A DNA stretch of 64,000 bases from Methanoplanus sp. FWC-SCC4 (GCF_032878975.1 NZ_CP043875.1:1914370-1978369), one strand, 5' to 3'; positions 8,999 to 18,946 are shown, numbered from the stretch's first letter. Made by a program: numbers and translations. Notes: generated from the sequence alone by a model not told the origin.

Positions 8999-10747
8999 TC
9001 AGGCCTCCTTAATCTTTGCAAACTCAGCATCCATTGCCTTGTAGATCTTATCAAGCTCAGTCTTGTAATCTTCAATATACTTGATCTGAGCAAGCTCGTT
9101 CTTGGATTTGACACTGATAATTGCTGCAATCGAAGAACCGCCCTTCTGTGCGGAATATGCAAGTTCTGCGTATTTTCTGATTGCCTTTAACATGTCAAAC
9201 TGCTTCTCCATTGAACAGTAGGTATCAACGGGGTCAAACGCATTCTGCTGGAGGAAAATCTCACGAAGCATACGTGCAACCTCGATTGTGACCTGCTCTT
9301 CTTCCGGAAGTGCATCTGAACCTACAAGCTGAACGATTTCCTGAAGTTCCGACTCTTTCTGGAGAACTTCCATTGCCCATGAACGAAGAGGATTGAGCTC
9401 AGGTGAGACCTTCTCATCGTAGTATGGTGCAAGGGTATCCAGATAAAGTGAATATGAGTTCAGCCAGTTGATTGCAGGGAAGTGACGGCGCTGTGAAAGC
9501 TTTGCATCCAGTGCCCAGAAACACTTGACAATACGAAGTGTGTTCTGTGTAACAGGCTCTGAGAAGTCACCACCAGGCGGGGAAACAGCACCGATAACGG
9601 TAATTGATCCCATATCGCCGTTGAGTGTCTCAACACGGCCTGCACGCTCATAGAACTCAGACAGACGTGCTGCAAGATATGCAGGGTAACCCTCTTCTCC
9701 GGGCATCTCTTCAAGACGTGATGAAATTTCACGCATTGCTTCTGCCCAGCGGGATGTTGAATCTGCCATGAGTGATACATCATATCCCATATCACGGAAG
9801 TATTCCGCAATTGTGATACCGGTGTATACTGATGCTTCACGAGCTGCAACAGGCATATTTGAAGTGTTTGCAATGAGAATTGTCCTTTCCATGAGAGGCT
9901 TTCCGGTTTTTGGATCCTCAAGTTCAGGGAACTCGGTCAAAACTTCGGTCATCTCATTTCCACGTTCACCGCATCCGATGTAGACAACAATCTCTGCATC
10001 AGACCACTTTGCAAGTGCCTGCTGGGTAACAGTCTTACCTGATCCAAAAGGACCCGGGATAGCTGCTGTTCCACCCTTTGCAATTGGGAAGAGACCGTCA
10101 AGGATACGCTGACCGGTGATCAGAGGGATATCAGGGTTCTTCTTCTCAAACACAGGTCTTGGCACACGAACAGGCCATTTCTGCATCATGGCAACTTCTT
10201 CACCGGAATCAAGAACACAGACGATCTCATCAATTGTGAATTCGCCTGATTTGATCTCGGTTACTTTACCGCCCTTGAAATTCGGCGGAACCATGATCTT
10301 TGTGACAATGTTTGTCTCCTGAACCTCTCCGAGGACAGCTCCGGGACCTGCTTCGTCACCTTTCTTAACGAGTGGTTTGAATTCCCACTTCTTGTTATGA
10401 TCAAGACCTGGTGCGGATACACCACGTTCAATGAAGTTGCCCATCTTTTCCATGAGCACTTCGAGCGGTCTCTGAATACCATCATAGATACTTGTCAGAA
10501 GACCGGGTCCAAGCTCAACTGCAAGGGAAAGACCAGTGTTTTCTACCGGTTCCCCAGGACGGATACCGTCGGTTGCTTCATATACCTGGATAATGACGTC
10601 ATCACCATCGATCTTGATGACCTCACCCATGAGCTGCTCGTTACCGACCCTGACCACATCAAACATGTGTGCATCAAAGTCAACGGCAGTTACAACCGGA
10701 CCGGAAATCCTCTTTAGAATTCCTTTAGATTTTCCTTTTACTTCCAC
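8999..10747 (-). CDS. atpA: A1AO ATP synthase subunit A (catalytic)
   Basis: A 582-residue catalytic subunit. The Walker A loop GPFGSGKT is at residues 232-239, in the archaeal/vacuolar form. The A-type 'non-homologous region' insert lies before it (roughly residues 115-190). The catalytic stretch [15 protein letters not shown] and [21 protein letters not shown] are also clear. Three copies form the catalytic sites of the A1 head, making ATP from ADP and phosphate with energy from the ion gradient. The gene overlaps the end of atpF by 10 bases. Length and motifs give no sign of an intein. Confidence 0.97.
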   Translation of the reverse strand: MEVKGKSKGILKRISGPVVTAVDFDAHMFDVVRVGNEQLMGEVIKIDGDDVIIQVYEATDGIRPGEPVENTGLSLAVELGPGLLTSIYDGIQRPLEVLMEKMGNFIERGVSAPGLDHNKKWEFKPLVKKGDEAGPGAVLGEVQETNIVTKIMVPPNFKGGKVTEIKSGEFTIDEIVCVLDSGEEVAMMQKWPVRVPRPVFEKKNPDIPLITGQRILDGLFPIAKGGTAAIPGPFGSGKTVTQQALAKWSDAEIVVYIGCGERGNEMTEVLTEFPELEDPKTGKPLMERTILIANTSNMPVAAREASVYTGITIAEYFRDMGYDVSLMADSTSRWAEAMREISSRLEEMPGEEGYPAYLAARLSEFYERAGRVETLNGDMGSITVIGAVSPPGGDFSEPVTQNTLRIVKCFWALDAKLSQRRHFPAINWLNSYSLYLDTLAPYYDEKVSPELNPLRSWAMEVLQKESELQEIVQLVGSDALPEEEQVTIEVARMLREIFLQQNAFDPVDTYCSMEKQFDMLKAIRKYAELAYSAQKGGSSIAAIISVKSKNELAQIKYIEDYKTELDKIYKAMDAEFAKIKEA

Positions 10748-11040
10748 AGATCAACACCCACTGATCTCTTAATTCTCTCTCTCATGGAAAGTCCGCCCTC
10801 TTCGCCGCCAATGGCGATTACGGTCGGCTTTACAGACTCCGAAAGTGTGGTGCGAAGCCTGAAAGGCAGTTTCTGCATATCTTCTCCTTTGAGCACCAGG
10901 ATTCCTACCTCCGAATCATCCAGAGCTTTTGTAACCAGATCTACAAGCGACTCTTCGTCATCTGCAGCATAGGTCTTCTGAATACCGGCAAGGCGGAAAC
11001 CAAGGATAAACTCACTGTTTCCAACAACTGCTATTTCCAT
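10738..11040 (-). CDS. atpF: A1AO ATP synthase subunit F (central stalk)
   Basis: A 100-residue protein starting [20 protein letters not shown], the hallmark of the small F subunit with its CheY-like fold; [16 protein letters not shown] follows in the middle. Subunit F binds the central stalk and influences ATPase activity. It sits between atpC and atpA, overlapping atpA by 10 bases and following atpC by 3 bases. This order is the standard archaeal one. Confidence 0.95.
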   Translation of the reverse strand: MEIAVVGNSEFILGFRLAGIQKTYAADDEESLVDLVTKALDDSEVGILVLKGEDMQKLPFRLRTTLSESVKPTVIAIGGEEGGLSMRERIKRSVGVDLWK

Positions 11041-11043
11041 TTA

Positions 11044-12102
11044 TCACACCACCATACAGGCCCCTATCCGCTCAGACGGAAGGTTTGACTCTTTTCCACG
11101 GGCGACTGCACGAAGGTTTGAAACCTCGTACATCTTCATTTCAAGGTACAGAAGAATCGGGCAGACAGACATAGGATAACGCTTTGAAAGCCTGTCCATC
11201 TGATCGAGCTTTGCCTTGATTAAACCCAGCTCTATTTCAGATGCGGGTTTGTTCTCCCTGACAGCGTCAAATACATCACTAAATGATTCAATGTCCAGCT
11301 TTTTTCTGACGGTATCGACAATCTCTTCGACGTTTTCGATACCTGCATAGCGGACAAGCTCGTCAATTGTGAATGTTCCGCCCTCAATCATGAGTTCACG
11401 GATTGATTCGCTGTCGGTTTCGCCTTTTACACGGAATACAGTCTCAAGGTTCTTTGTATCAATGTCAAGCCTTACATATTTCAGGAAAGCATGACCACCC
11501 TTGACACCACCTTTTGATTCCCGGATCAGATCAGCATAATATGCTTTGTAGAGTTCGTTTTCCATTCTTGCGAATGAACCCGACTCAAGAGCTGCTGCCA
11601 TCTCACGGTCAAAGACTGAATAGAGTTTGTGGTCTTTCAGGTGATCCACGATTCTGTCAGGTGAGTCCTCGCCGACAAGACGATCAAGATCAACCTTGTC
11701 AAGACTTCCTGCAGGAATTAAGATCTCCTTAATTTTGCCTGACGGCACACCCTGTGTTTTCCCGCGAAGGACTGTGAGAACATTCTGGATATCCCAGCGA
11801 AGAAGGTAGCTTTTTGTAAGCTTCTTCAGATGTCCGGGCACCATTGCGATTATTCTCTGGTATTCCTTTGCAAGATTCCAGGAGAGTGCAATCTCCATTA
11901 AGTCAACGCCGGAGAATGATGATGCAAGCTCATCGATCTCTGTCTTGTAACCTGTTTCTTCAATGAAACGGGTAACCTCCGGGAGCTCCATATTCAGCAT
12001 ACGCATATACTCCTCGCGTGGAAGGAGTCCTGCCTTCCTGACACGCATACGTGTGCAGGCGTATATGTAGGGAGCAGGGCCTGTAGTATTAACTGCAGCC
12101 AT
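11044..12102 (-). CDS. atpC: A1AO ATP synthase subunit C (d-like stalk socket)
   Basis: A 352-residue, mainly helical protein of the V-type AC39/subunit d family, which forms the funnel between the central shaft and the membrane ring. Recognisable features are YIYACTRMRVRKAGLLPREEY near the start (two segments at about residues 12-32) and the YLLRWDIQNVLTVLRG block at about 103-118, a hallmark of this family. The C-terminal ISLRAVARGK-type stretch (here NLRAVARGKES) and ERI are conserved. Position between atpE and atpF fits. Confidence 0.94.
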   Translation of the reverse strand: MAAVNTTGPAPYIYACTRMRVRKAGLLPREEYMRMLNMELPEVTRFIEETGYKTEIDELASSFSGVDLMEIALSWNLAKEYQRIIAMVPGHLKKLTKSYLLRWDIQNVLTVLRGKTQGVPSGKIKEILIPAGSLDKVDLDRLVGEDSPDRIVDHLKDHKLYSVFDREMAAALESGSFARMENELYKAYYADLIRESKGGVKGGHAFLKYVRLDIDTKNLETVFRVKGETDSESIRELMIEGGTFTIDELVRYAGIENVEEIVDTVRKKLDIESFSDVFDAVRENKPASEIELGLIKAKLDQMDRLSKRYPMSVCPILLYLEMKMYEVSNLRAVARGKESNLPSERIGACMVV

Positions 12103-12118
12103 TGCCTAATACCCCCAT

Positions 12119-12697
12119 TTACTTAAACAGAGCCTCTGATGCGTCACGAAGACCTGTTTCCCAGACTTCGGTAAGAGAGGCGCCGTAGCTGTAATCCAGC
12201 TGAAGCAGCCCGTCTTTGCTCTCAGCAATGACGCCACCGGAGATGTCTTTTGTTCCTGCCAGTGAGAATCCCGAAAGAGTCTTTAACTCGGATATTGCGG
12301 CCTCCACTGCTGCCTTATCACGGTCGTTGCAGTAGAATACACCTTCACCAAGCTCTTTGGCCGCTGTTTTGCAGAGTTCTCTTACTGCTTTTTTGTGGAA
12401 ATCCTCAGGCAGATCATCGATTGATCCGACTGTTGCGGAATATACCTGATCCAGGAGATCCTTTTCCGCATTCAGGACTTCACGCTTTACAGCAAGGTTT
12501 GCAGCCGCAACTTCCCTTGTAATTAACTGGGAAGACTGGCGGTTTGCACCCTCTTCTGCAGCGGTCTTAATCGCAACTATCTTTTCATTGGCTTCGGCAA
12601 GAATTTTGTCTGCCTCTGCTTTTCCTTCTGCTTTGATAGCTGCGGATTCTTTCAGACCCTTATCTCTTATCTCACCGACTACAGCATCCAATGCCAT
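12119..12697 (-). CDS. atpE: A1AO ATP synthase subunit E (peripheral stalk)
   Basis: A 192-residue protein with a long charged N-terminal coiled coil (roughly residues 10-100) and a small C-terminal domain containing GGVIAESKDGLLQLDYSYG, typical of subunit E. It pairs with subunit H to form the two peripheral stalks that stop the A1 head from turning. It starts 28 bases after atpK ends and is followed 16 bases later by atpC. Confidence 0.94.
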   Translation of the reverse strand: MALDAVVGEIRDKGLKESAAIKAEGKAEADKILAEANEKIVAIKTAAEEGANRQSSQLITREVAAANLAVKREVLNAEKDLLDQVYSATVGSIDDLPEDFHKKAVRELCKTAAKELGEGVFYCNDRDKAAVEAAISELKTLSGFSLAGTKDISGGVIAESKDGLLQLDYSYGASLTEVWETGLRDASEALFK

Positions 12698-12725
12698 TGT
12701 CTTGTAACTCCTCTAATGACTGTAT

Positions 12726-12977
12726 TTATGTGAACAGGAGAAGAAGTGCGACTACAAGACCAAAGATAACGACTGTTTCCGGAATAACAGTGAAGAGAAG
12801 TGCGAGACCGAACATCTCTTTGTTTTCTGCGGTTGCTCCGACTGCAGCTCCTCCAATACCGAGCTGTGCGAGACCTGTACCCATACCTGCAAGTCCTACT
12901 GCAAGACCTGCACCAACTGCCTTAAGTCCAACTGCTGATGCTTCAGCGACTTCAACTGTCATTGCTTCAATTGCCAT
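12726..12977 (-). CDS. atpK: A1AO ATP synthase subunit K (c-ring proteolipid)
   Basis: I start it at ATG 12977, which has GGAGG at 12987-12991 with 9-base spacing; the upstream ATG at 13013 lies inside atpI and adds a non-family leader. The 83-residue product is a single-hairpin c subunit: helix 1 about residues 15-48 with Gln38, and helix 2 about 55-82 with the ion-binding carboxylate in VIPETVVIFG (Glu67, followed by Thr68). The Q ... E-T pattern is compatible with sodium-ion binding as described for other methanogen c-rings, but this is an inference. It forms the rotor ring together with AtpI's stator channel. Confidence 0.94.
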   Translation of the reverse strand: MAIEAMTVEVAEASAVGLKAVGAGLAVGLAGMGTGLAQLGIGGAAVGATAENKEMFGLALLFTVIPETVVIFGLVVALLLLFT

Positions 12978-12981
12978 AATA

Positions 12982-14961
12982 TTATTCCTCCGTAAATTTT
13001 CTAATAATTCCAAATGGTTCGTATCTCTTTCCTCCGCCCTGGTAGAATTTCGTAAAGAACTCTACATAGTGCAGACGAATTGAGTGTAAACCTCCGCCCA
13101 ATAGACCAAGTGCGGTGTTTAAAATGTGTCCAATCAGGAATACAACGATTCCCACAACAATCATAACTATACTTACAATTCCGAAATCTGCTATTGCAGG
13201 CTCAATTATCATACCGATTGATATGAAGTTTGTAACAGCCGCAATTGCAACAGATGAAAGACCAACAGCTGCAAGACGTGTATATGAAAGCACGTGACTT
13301 ACGATTGTCGGAAGTTCCATGAGTTCAAGGGCAGATTCACGACCGATTCCGATAACACCGACAATGATCAAAAGACCGCCGATTATTGCAAAGATGTTTA
13401 ATCCTGCTGCAATAGCTGCGAATCCTGTAAGATCAGGCATCATAGGAATTGGAGCGATTGTCCATATAATTAAAAGAATACCCCACATAACAAGTATCCA
13501 GCCAAGCTGGGCGAAAACAACCTTGTTGCGGTGTTCTCCGGGGTGAAGTTGAATTAATGCATTTCTAATGTGAATGCCTCTTCCAAGTGTTATGTGTAAT
13601 ATACCAATCCATGCGGTAATAATCAGAAGCAGAATTGCCTCAGGACCGTGACCGCCGGCATGAGCCGCACCGATATTAAAGTGACGGCTGAAGATCAGCG
13701 GATCCCATGGAAGAGCGAATCCTAAAAATTCACTATATAAAACACCAAAAATGATGCTCATAACACTGGCATTTCTTAATACGTCAAGCAACTGGTTTCC
13801 TGCAATACTGTCTTTGACCATTTTGCGGAGTCCGAAGCTTGCGATAAGCAGTACAAGACCGTAACCTACATCTCCAAGGATAAAACCAAAGAATATCGGG
13901 AAAACAATTGACACCAGTAAAGTCGGGTCAAATTCTGTGTACTGCGGTCTGGAATAGATGTCCATTAAAGCCTCTGTCGGCTTTGAAAAGTCAGGATTAT
14001 CGTATTCAATTGGTACAACATCTTTTTCGTAATCGATCTCTTCTTCGTTTACAAACACTTTTCCGCCTGTAACTTTCATAAGATCGTCAGTCAGAGCCTT
14101 TGCCTTGTCGGACGGTACCCATCCTTCAGCAACAAAAGTCTGTTCTGTGGTGGCAAATCTAAGCGGTGCTTCCGCACGCTCAACATCTGCCGTGAGCAAT
14201 TCATCGCATGCCACCAGAAAAGATGCGTGCTTTGTTTTAAGAGCAGCAATCTGCTCAATTTTCTTACCGATCTCTGATTCGAGACGGGTGATCTCATGGG
14301 TATACCACTCTGTCCTCTCCGCTGCCGTTCCATCCTCCTTTGGGATGCCAACAGACTGAAAACCTGCTTCTGAAAGGAAGCTCTCGGCTTTTTCTGCTTC
14401 GGCTTTGGGTACAACAGCTATGAGGAAATTGCCGGCAACTTCGCTTGTGAAGAATTTTTCACAATCGACAGGAATTTCAACGTCCCCGGGGATATGACCC
14501 GCATAAACGGAAAAACCATCGTAGCCATGCAGATATGAGAGATCATTAGGAAACGCTGCGAAAGGTGCAAGCTCTGCGATCTTCTGTTCGCATTCACGCA
14601 TCTGTGCTTCGAGACTGTTTTTCTCGTCCACAAATCCTGTGATTTCAGATTCGATCCCGGGGAGATCCCCTTCGATCTTATTCTGAAGAGAGCCTGCGCT
14701 CATAACGCCCGCTGCATCCACATTACCGGCTGAAACACCGATCATGTTTGCAATGGAGCGGATTCTAAGGAGCTCTGTTGAAGTCTTTCCGGCGCCTTCG
14801 ATCGGTTTTCCGATCTTGAAACCTTCATAGCCTTCAGCCTCCTGCTCGACAAAATCTTCGATATGGAAGAGATTGTAGCGGTACAACTCACGTACAATTG
14901 GCTCAAGCTGATCTTTAGACGCGGCGATGAGCAGTTTGCTCATCCTCTGAACTTTAAACAT
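12982..14961 (-). CDS. atpI: A1AO ATP synthase subunit I (a-subunit, ion channel stator)
   Basis: A 659-residue protein with a soluble N-terminal arm (about residues 1-340, with coiled-coil stretches) and a C-terminal domain of seven to eight membrane helices starting near LLVSIVFPIFFGFILGDVGYG. The key stator region reads LPTIVSHVLSYTRLAAVGLSS; the arginine in SYTRLAAVGL is the one that works against the ring carboxylate. It begins inside the last 8 bases of atpH and ends 4 bases before atpK starts. Confidence 0.96.
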   Translation of the reverse strand: MFKVQRMSKLLIAASKDQLEPIVRELYRYNLFHIEDFVEQEAEGYEGFKIGKPIEGAGKTSTELLRIRSIANMIGVSAGNVDAAGVMSAGSLQNKIEGDLPGIESEITGFVDEKNSLEAQMRECEQKIAELAPFAAFPNDLSYLHGYDGFSVYAGHIPGDVEIPVDCEKFFTSEVAGNFLIAVVPKAEAEKAESFLSEAGFQSVGIPKEDGTAAERTEWYTHEITRLESEIGKKIEQIAALKTKHASFLVACDELLTADVERAEAPLRFATTEQTFVAEGWVPSDKAKALTDDLMKVTGGKVFVNEEEIDYEKDVVPIEYDNPDFSKPTEALMDIYSRPQYTEFDPTLLVSIVFPIFFGFILGDVGYGLVLLIASFGLRKMVKDSIAGNQLLDVLRNASVMSIIFGVLYSEFLGFALPWDPLIFSRHFNIGAAHAGGHGPEAILLLIITAWIGILHITLGRGIHIRNALIQLHPGEHRNKVVFAQLGWILVMWGILLIIWTIAPIPMMPDLTGFAAIAAGLNIFAIIGGLLIIVGVIGIGRESALELMELPTIVSHVLSYTRLAAVGLSSVAIAAVTNFISIGMIIEPAIADFGIVSIVMIVVGIVVFLIGHILNTALGLLGGGLHSIRLHYVEFFTKFYQGGGKRYEPFGIIRKFTEE

Positions 14962-15277
14962 TTAACTTCACCTTGAACTGTTCTACAAGCAGTCCAACTG
15001 CCTTGTCAAGGTTAGCTGCAGCTTTCTTTTTTATAGAGGCCGCATTCTGTTCGCCGTCCTTTACAATCTTTGCATACTGTTCTTTAGCTTCAGATCGTGC
15101 GTCTGCGATACGCTTGTTCTTGTACTCTTCGGCATCTTTTTCTGCTTTCGCAATAAGATTTGCAGCTTCCACTTCAGCATCTGCGATAATACGCTTCTTT
15201 TCTACCTCAGCTTCGCTGATCATTTTTTTGTAATCTTCTTCTGTCTGTTTGATGCTCTTGAGGACCTCAGTCTTCAT
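14954..15277 (-). CDS. atpH: A1AO ATP synthase subunit H (peripheral stalk)
   Basis: A 107-residue, highly charged alpha-helical protein (long coiled coil rich in A, E and K) of the archaeal AhaH type. It dimerises with subunit E to form the peripheral stalk. It is the first gene of the operon and has a very strong ribosome-binding sequence, GAGGAGGG, just upstream (about 15283-15290). Low sequence complexity limits homology recognition, but the position before atpI settles the call. Confidence 0.92.
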   Translation of the reverse strand: MKTEVLKSIKQTEEDYKKMISEAEVEKKRIIADAEVEAANLIAKAEKDAEEYKNKRIADARSEAKEQYAKIVKDGEQNAASIKKKAAANLDKAVGLLVEQFKVKLNV

Positions 15278-15569
15278 CCAACCCTCCTCTCACGGCAATA
15301 CCTAAAGATATGTGAAAAGATGTCTATTAATGCTTCTCATTTAAGGTCTGGCAATATTTACCGTAAAACTGAGATTATTAAGAATAATAAACTGAAATGC
15401 CGAAATATTTTTTAAAATTAAATCATTTTTGCAGGATTTACATGCAATATCTCAACCGGTTCATTTTGTAAATTACAGGCCAGGTTTAAAAAAAATTTTA
15501 ATTTAGGTATTCCGGAAATATTTTTTTTTAAAAAACCGATTTTATGTGAAAAAAATAAAATCAGAGTCT
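15278..15569 (-). promoter_or_regulatory. Leader and promoter region of the ATP synthase operon, plus upstream gene's terminator
   Basis: This 292-base AT-rich gap holds no credible gene. Reading leftward it first holds T-rich tracts (minus strand, about 15480-15565) that would end transcription of the upstream 568-residue gene. A TATA-like TTAAATG (about 15339-15345) could serve the atp operon, giving a leader of some 40 bases before the strong GAGGAGGG site at 15283-15290. The promoter placement is an inference from base composition. Confidence 0.4.
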
Positions 15570-17276
15570 TTAAAATTGATTTTCATCATCTTTTAGAAGG
15601 CACCATATTTTATTCCCGTAATTTCCGAGATCAATTCTTAAAAATGCCTTTTTGGATGCAAATTTGGCAGATGCAGGGATTTCATACACAATCACGCCTT
15701 CAAACCTCTCCCTTCTGTCAAGCCATTTGGAAACGTAGGGCGCACCGGCATTTTCCATATAATCGGACGGAGTGCAGTCTTTGTACTCTTTTCCGTTATA
15801 GACTAAGGTTATATCATCATTTTTAGGCGTGAGTATCTTCTCGTTTCCTTCTCCTCTGTAACCCATATGGATTATATCAACAGTTGCCAGGAGGTACGTC
15901 TTCCCAAGCGCCGGTTTAACTAATTCTTTTTTTCCGGAACTGTCTTTTAAAAGCAGTCCCTTCTTTATCTGCCAGTTTGTGATCCTGATTGAGATATCAT
16001 TGTTTCGTCCGGCATCCTGGTAATGAAACTGTGTATTGAGGGGCATTGCATTATTTATGCATTTTATGGTTGAAATTTTGAAATTTTCAGAATCAAGAGT
16101 CATATCTCCCGTTTTTGACACGGCACTTTCAATTTTCCCAATGCCTTTTTTCAGGTATTCATTACCACTCTTTAAATCCTCATTATCGAAAAATACCGAT
16201 GCATGCCAGAATGATGATGCAGATCTCAGGACAAGAGACAGTCCGTTGAAATAATCTGATTTGACGCCGGTGAATTTTTCAGAAACAGGTACCGGCCGGA
16301 CAATTTCACTCTGTCTCAGGCACTCCCTCATCAGTCTTATGGATTCTGAAGATAATGCCTTTGTATCATCCTTTAGTGACGATTTGTCAATTCTATTGAT
16401 CATTGAAACAATTTCGGGAGAATATTCATTTATGAAATCAGAGAGATAACTGTCAGCCTGATAATCTCCGGCAAGAGAGTTTACAGGATCAAAGACAACC
16501 GGAGAAGACAGTTCATTTCCTGAATTTTCATATGGAATTATGCCATTCCCGCTTTTGATGTTTACCGATGACCAAAGATAACAGGGCAGGTATTTTTCAT
16601 CATCACCCCAGTTATCCCTGAGCCTTACTGCATCCTCTTTTGTAAGGATTAGGTAGACAACATAATTATCACTGTCATCTTTGGAATAGATTATTTTCAC
16701 AAAACCAACAGAGTCAGCTATTTCGGAATTGTAAATCTCCCTTACAATCCTGGTTGCATCCGACTCATACCACCACAGAGTGTCAGGGAATATTCCATCA
16801 GAATCCTGATAATTCAGGGTAATTATGATGCCGTATTCCCCGCTGAGATATTCCGGCACCCTTGTATCCTCATCGTTCACCAGATCATTTATTTCAATAC
16901 TGTAATAATTCAGATTACGGCCTGCATTTTCAAACCCTGACGCAGCTTTCTGATAAAGCAAACATACTTTTTCCCCGATAAGCCCGTCATCATAACCGCC
17001 CGAATATCTGACCCTTTCGTCAACAACTTTTTCAAAATATTCTCCGGCCTTTTCCGGTTCAATACCTACATTTTTTACCATAATCACAGAATCAACTTTT
17101 TTATCGAAAGGAACAACTTCCTTTTGATATTTTGTTGAATTGTCATCATCTGTGAACAAAAAGCCTGAACTGAAAATTAAAACCGATGCAAATATTGTAA
17201 TCAGCACCGCTAAAATTATCAGAAGACGATTTTTATGATAATTTTTCAAACCGTTCAAAATATTTTTTTCCGACAT
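15570..17276 (-). CDS. Membrane-anchored protein with C-terminal DUF4352-like domain
   Basis: A 568-residue protein with a basic start and one strong membrane anchor (about residues 17-40, ILAVLITIFASVLIFSSGFLF), then a large outside part. Residues about 400-560 resemble the immunoglobulin-like DUF4352 family: an N-terminal strand with ISIRITNWQIKKG, then GKTYLLATVDIIHMGYRG, and GVIVYEIPASAKFASKKA near the end, the classic 'k.yl.v.v.v.N.g' and 'G.l.Feip' layout. The middle (about 60-390) is not recognised and has long helices. It probably marks the edge of the surface-protein island; no direct partner is visible. Confidence 0.65.
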   Translation of the reverse strand: MSEKNILNGLKNYHKNRLLIILAVLITIFASVLIFSSGFLFTDDDNSTKYQKEVVPFDKKVDSVIMVKNVGIEPEKAGEYFEKVVDERVRYSGGYDDGLIGEKVCLLYQKAASGFENAGRNLNYYSIEINDLVNDEDTRVPEYLSGEYGIIITLNYQDSDGIFPDTLWWYESDATRIVREIYNSEIADSVGFVKIIYSKDDSDNYVVYLILTKEDAVRLRDNWGDDEKYLPCYLWSSVNIKSGNGIIPYENSGNELSSPVVFDPVNSLAGDYQADSYLSDFINEYSPEIVSMINRIDKSSLKDDTKALSSESIRLMRECLRQSEIVRPVPVSEKFTGVKSDYFNGLSLVLRSASSFWHASVFFDNEDLKSGNEYLKKGIGKIESAVSKTGDMTLDSENFKISTIKCINNAMPLNTQFHYQDAGRNNDISIRITNWQIKKGLLLKDSSGKKELVKPALGKTYLLATVDIIHMGYRGEGNEKILTPKNDDITLVYNGKEYKDCTPSDYMENAGAPYVSKWLDRRERFEGVIVYEIPASAKFASKKAFLRIDLGNYGNKIWCLLKDDENQF

Positions 17277-17338
17277 ATTCCTAAATCCTTCATGATCCTG
17301 TTTATGATTCCCGCCGGGGGCGTAAATTATTTTGAAAA

Positions 17339-18340
17339 TTAAATTGGATCAGGCCACCCGAACCGTGCTTCCTTAAAGTACTCTTTCATAAATTCAGCAA
17401 ACTCATATGCAGAATTTTTATTGGTGGCAGTTTCCGGGACAGTATATGCATAGACCACGGATTCTCCAACCCTCTCTGATCCGATTGATGAAAACCTCTC
17501 AAAGCTTAGCTTTACAGATATCGTGCTGTAATAGTCCTTCAGGCTCATGTTTCCAAGATTCAGTTCGTCAGGAAGGGTTACGTATTTCAAACCGTGTCCT
17601 TCTGCAACACTTCTGTACTCAAAACCATAATCAACACCGCCTGACTCAATTAAATATAACAAAAATATACTCCCGTCACGAACTGCTATTTTTGAATCGG
17701 ATGGTTTTACAAACTCAGGAAGAATTATCTCGGTTTTATCATTCTTTTTTATTATTTCAACAGGTTCTTTTAAATGGTCACCAAGGATTTTGTCAAATAT
17801 TTCGGTGTCTCCATAATATTCATTTGCAAGATAGGATACCATAAATGTACGATAACCGCAGGCATCAAGAACAGGATTTGAAAACCCGACCTTCACATCA
17901 GATCTTTTAAGTATCTCATACCAGTTCTCCGAAGTTATCTCATCAGAATACAGGGATTTGTCAGTATAGGCAATTACCATCTCATTTGTAGCAAACGCCG
18001 TATAATTGTCAGCATAATTTTTTGTACTCCCTGGCATCGGGATATACATCATATCCGGAATTAAGGACTGATCTGCAACAATTACAAGATCAAGAGGCCT
18101 TTTCAGGTCAGTAACCTGACGTATGCACTGAATACTCCCGTGGCCCTCAATTATGACATCAGTTCCCGGATGAGTCTCTTCAAAATCCCTTTCAATCTCT
18201 TCAAGGGGAAGAAGAAGACTCCCTGCCGGAACAATTTTAATTTCAGTTTTTTCAACCTGATCTTCTGTAGTACATCCTGAAAACAGAACAAAGACTGAAA
18301 GTATTAAAGATAACAGGAAGAGAAACCTGATGTTTCTCAT
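17339..18340 (-). CDS. Tungstate/molybdate-type ABC solute-binding lipoprotein (WtpA/ModA-like)
   Basis: A 333-residue lipoprotein (lipobox FSGC at about residues 20-23). The mature part begins IKIVPAGSLLLPLEEIERDF and continues HGSIQCIRQVTDLKRPLDLV and AFATNEMVIAYT, then VGFSNPVLDACGYRTFM; these match the WtpA/ModA class of oxyanion-binding proteins that hand tungstate or molybdate to an ABC permease. No permease or ATPase gene (wtpB/wtpC) is in the window. The gene overlaps the stop of the preceding SUOX-like lipoprotein gene by one base (TAATG), so the two are almost certainly co-translated. This pairs an oxyanion-binding protein with proteins of a molybdopterin-enzyme-like fold. Confidence 0.8.
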   Translation of the reverse strand: MRNIRFLFLLSLILSVFVLFSGCTTEDQVEKTEIKIVPAGSLLLPLEEIERDFEETHPGTDVIIEGHGSIQCIRQVTDLKRPLDLVIVADQSLIPDMMYIPMPGSTKNYADNYTAFATNEMVIAYTDKSLYSDEITSENWYEILKRSDVKVGFSNPVLDACGYRTFMVSYLANEYYGDTEIFDKILGDHLKEPVEIIKKNDKTEIILPEFVKPSDSKIAVRDGSIFLLYLIESGGVDYGFEYRSVAEGHGLKYVTLPDELNLGNMSLKDYYSTISVKLSFERFSSIGSERVGESVVYAYTVPETATNKNSAYEFAEFMKEYFKEARFGWPDPI

Positions 18341-18942
18341 TAGGAATTACCTCCCTTTATCTCTATTTTCTCAACCCACTTTACCCAGGAACTGCCTTCT
18401 GTAATTACATCTTTTGAATCCGAAATAATTGCAATCCTGAACGGAGCCCCGTCATTGTATGAAAGAGGCTCTTTGTCCTGCTCATACATCAGAATAACTT
18501 TTAATTCAGGGGGTTCAATCTCTTTTAAATCCGGATTTAAGGTGATGAAATCCCGACCATTTACCTGATCGTAATCAAAGACCCACATATATCCGTCATT
18601 TGCTGAAATCCATAAGGAATCGTTCTCCTTCATTCCGCCTGCTTTTTGGATAAGTTCTGTCAGGGGAACCCCGCGACATTCATAAGGCCCGTATTTTATC
18701 CCGACAGTTGAAACTGAATAGCCGTATCCTAATGCATCCTGCATCTCTAAAATTTCGTCATAGGAATAAACAGTTTCAATCCCGTCTGATCCGGTGAGTG
18801 TAAGATTTCCCTTAATGGCAGCATTTGTATCCTGACCGGATTTTTCATCCCCGGCCTGTGTGCACCCCGAGAAAATTACCATGCAGATAATAAGGGCTGA
18901 AAAAAAACCGGTTAAATAGGTTTTTTTAGAAATATATGACAA
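18340..18942 (-). CDS. Lipoprotein with a single molybdopterin-oxidoreductase-like (SUOX-fold) domain
   Basis: A 200-residue protein starting at TTG 18942, justified by GGAGGG 9 bases upstream. That site lies inside the last codons (Arg-Arg-Glu-stop) of the preceding gene. The lipobox is FSGC (about residues 23-26). The mature domain has the order typical of the Oxidored_molyb family: LTGSDGIETVYSYDEI, then YECRGVPLTELIQKAGG, then ISANDGYMWVFDYDQV, and a final VKWVEKIEI strand. The catalytic core contacts of true sulfite oxidases (cofactor arginines and the cysteine ligand context) are not evident, so I regard it as a fold relative, not an enzyme. It is coupled to the WtpA-like gene. Confidence 0.75.
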   Translation of the reverse strand: MSYISKKTYLTGFFSALIICMVIFSGCTQAGDEKSGQDTNAAIKGNLTLTGSDGIETVYSYDEILEMQDALGYGYSVSTVGIKYGPYECRGVPLTELIQKAGGMKENDSLWISANDGYMWVFDYDQVNGRDFITLNPDLKEIEPPELKVILMYEQDKEPLSYNDGAPFRIAIISDSKDVITEGSSWVKWVEKIEIKGGNS

Positions 18943-18946
18943 TTAC

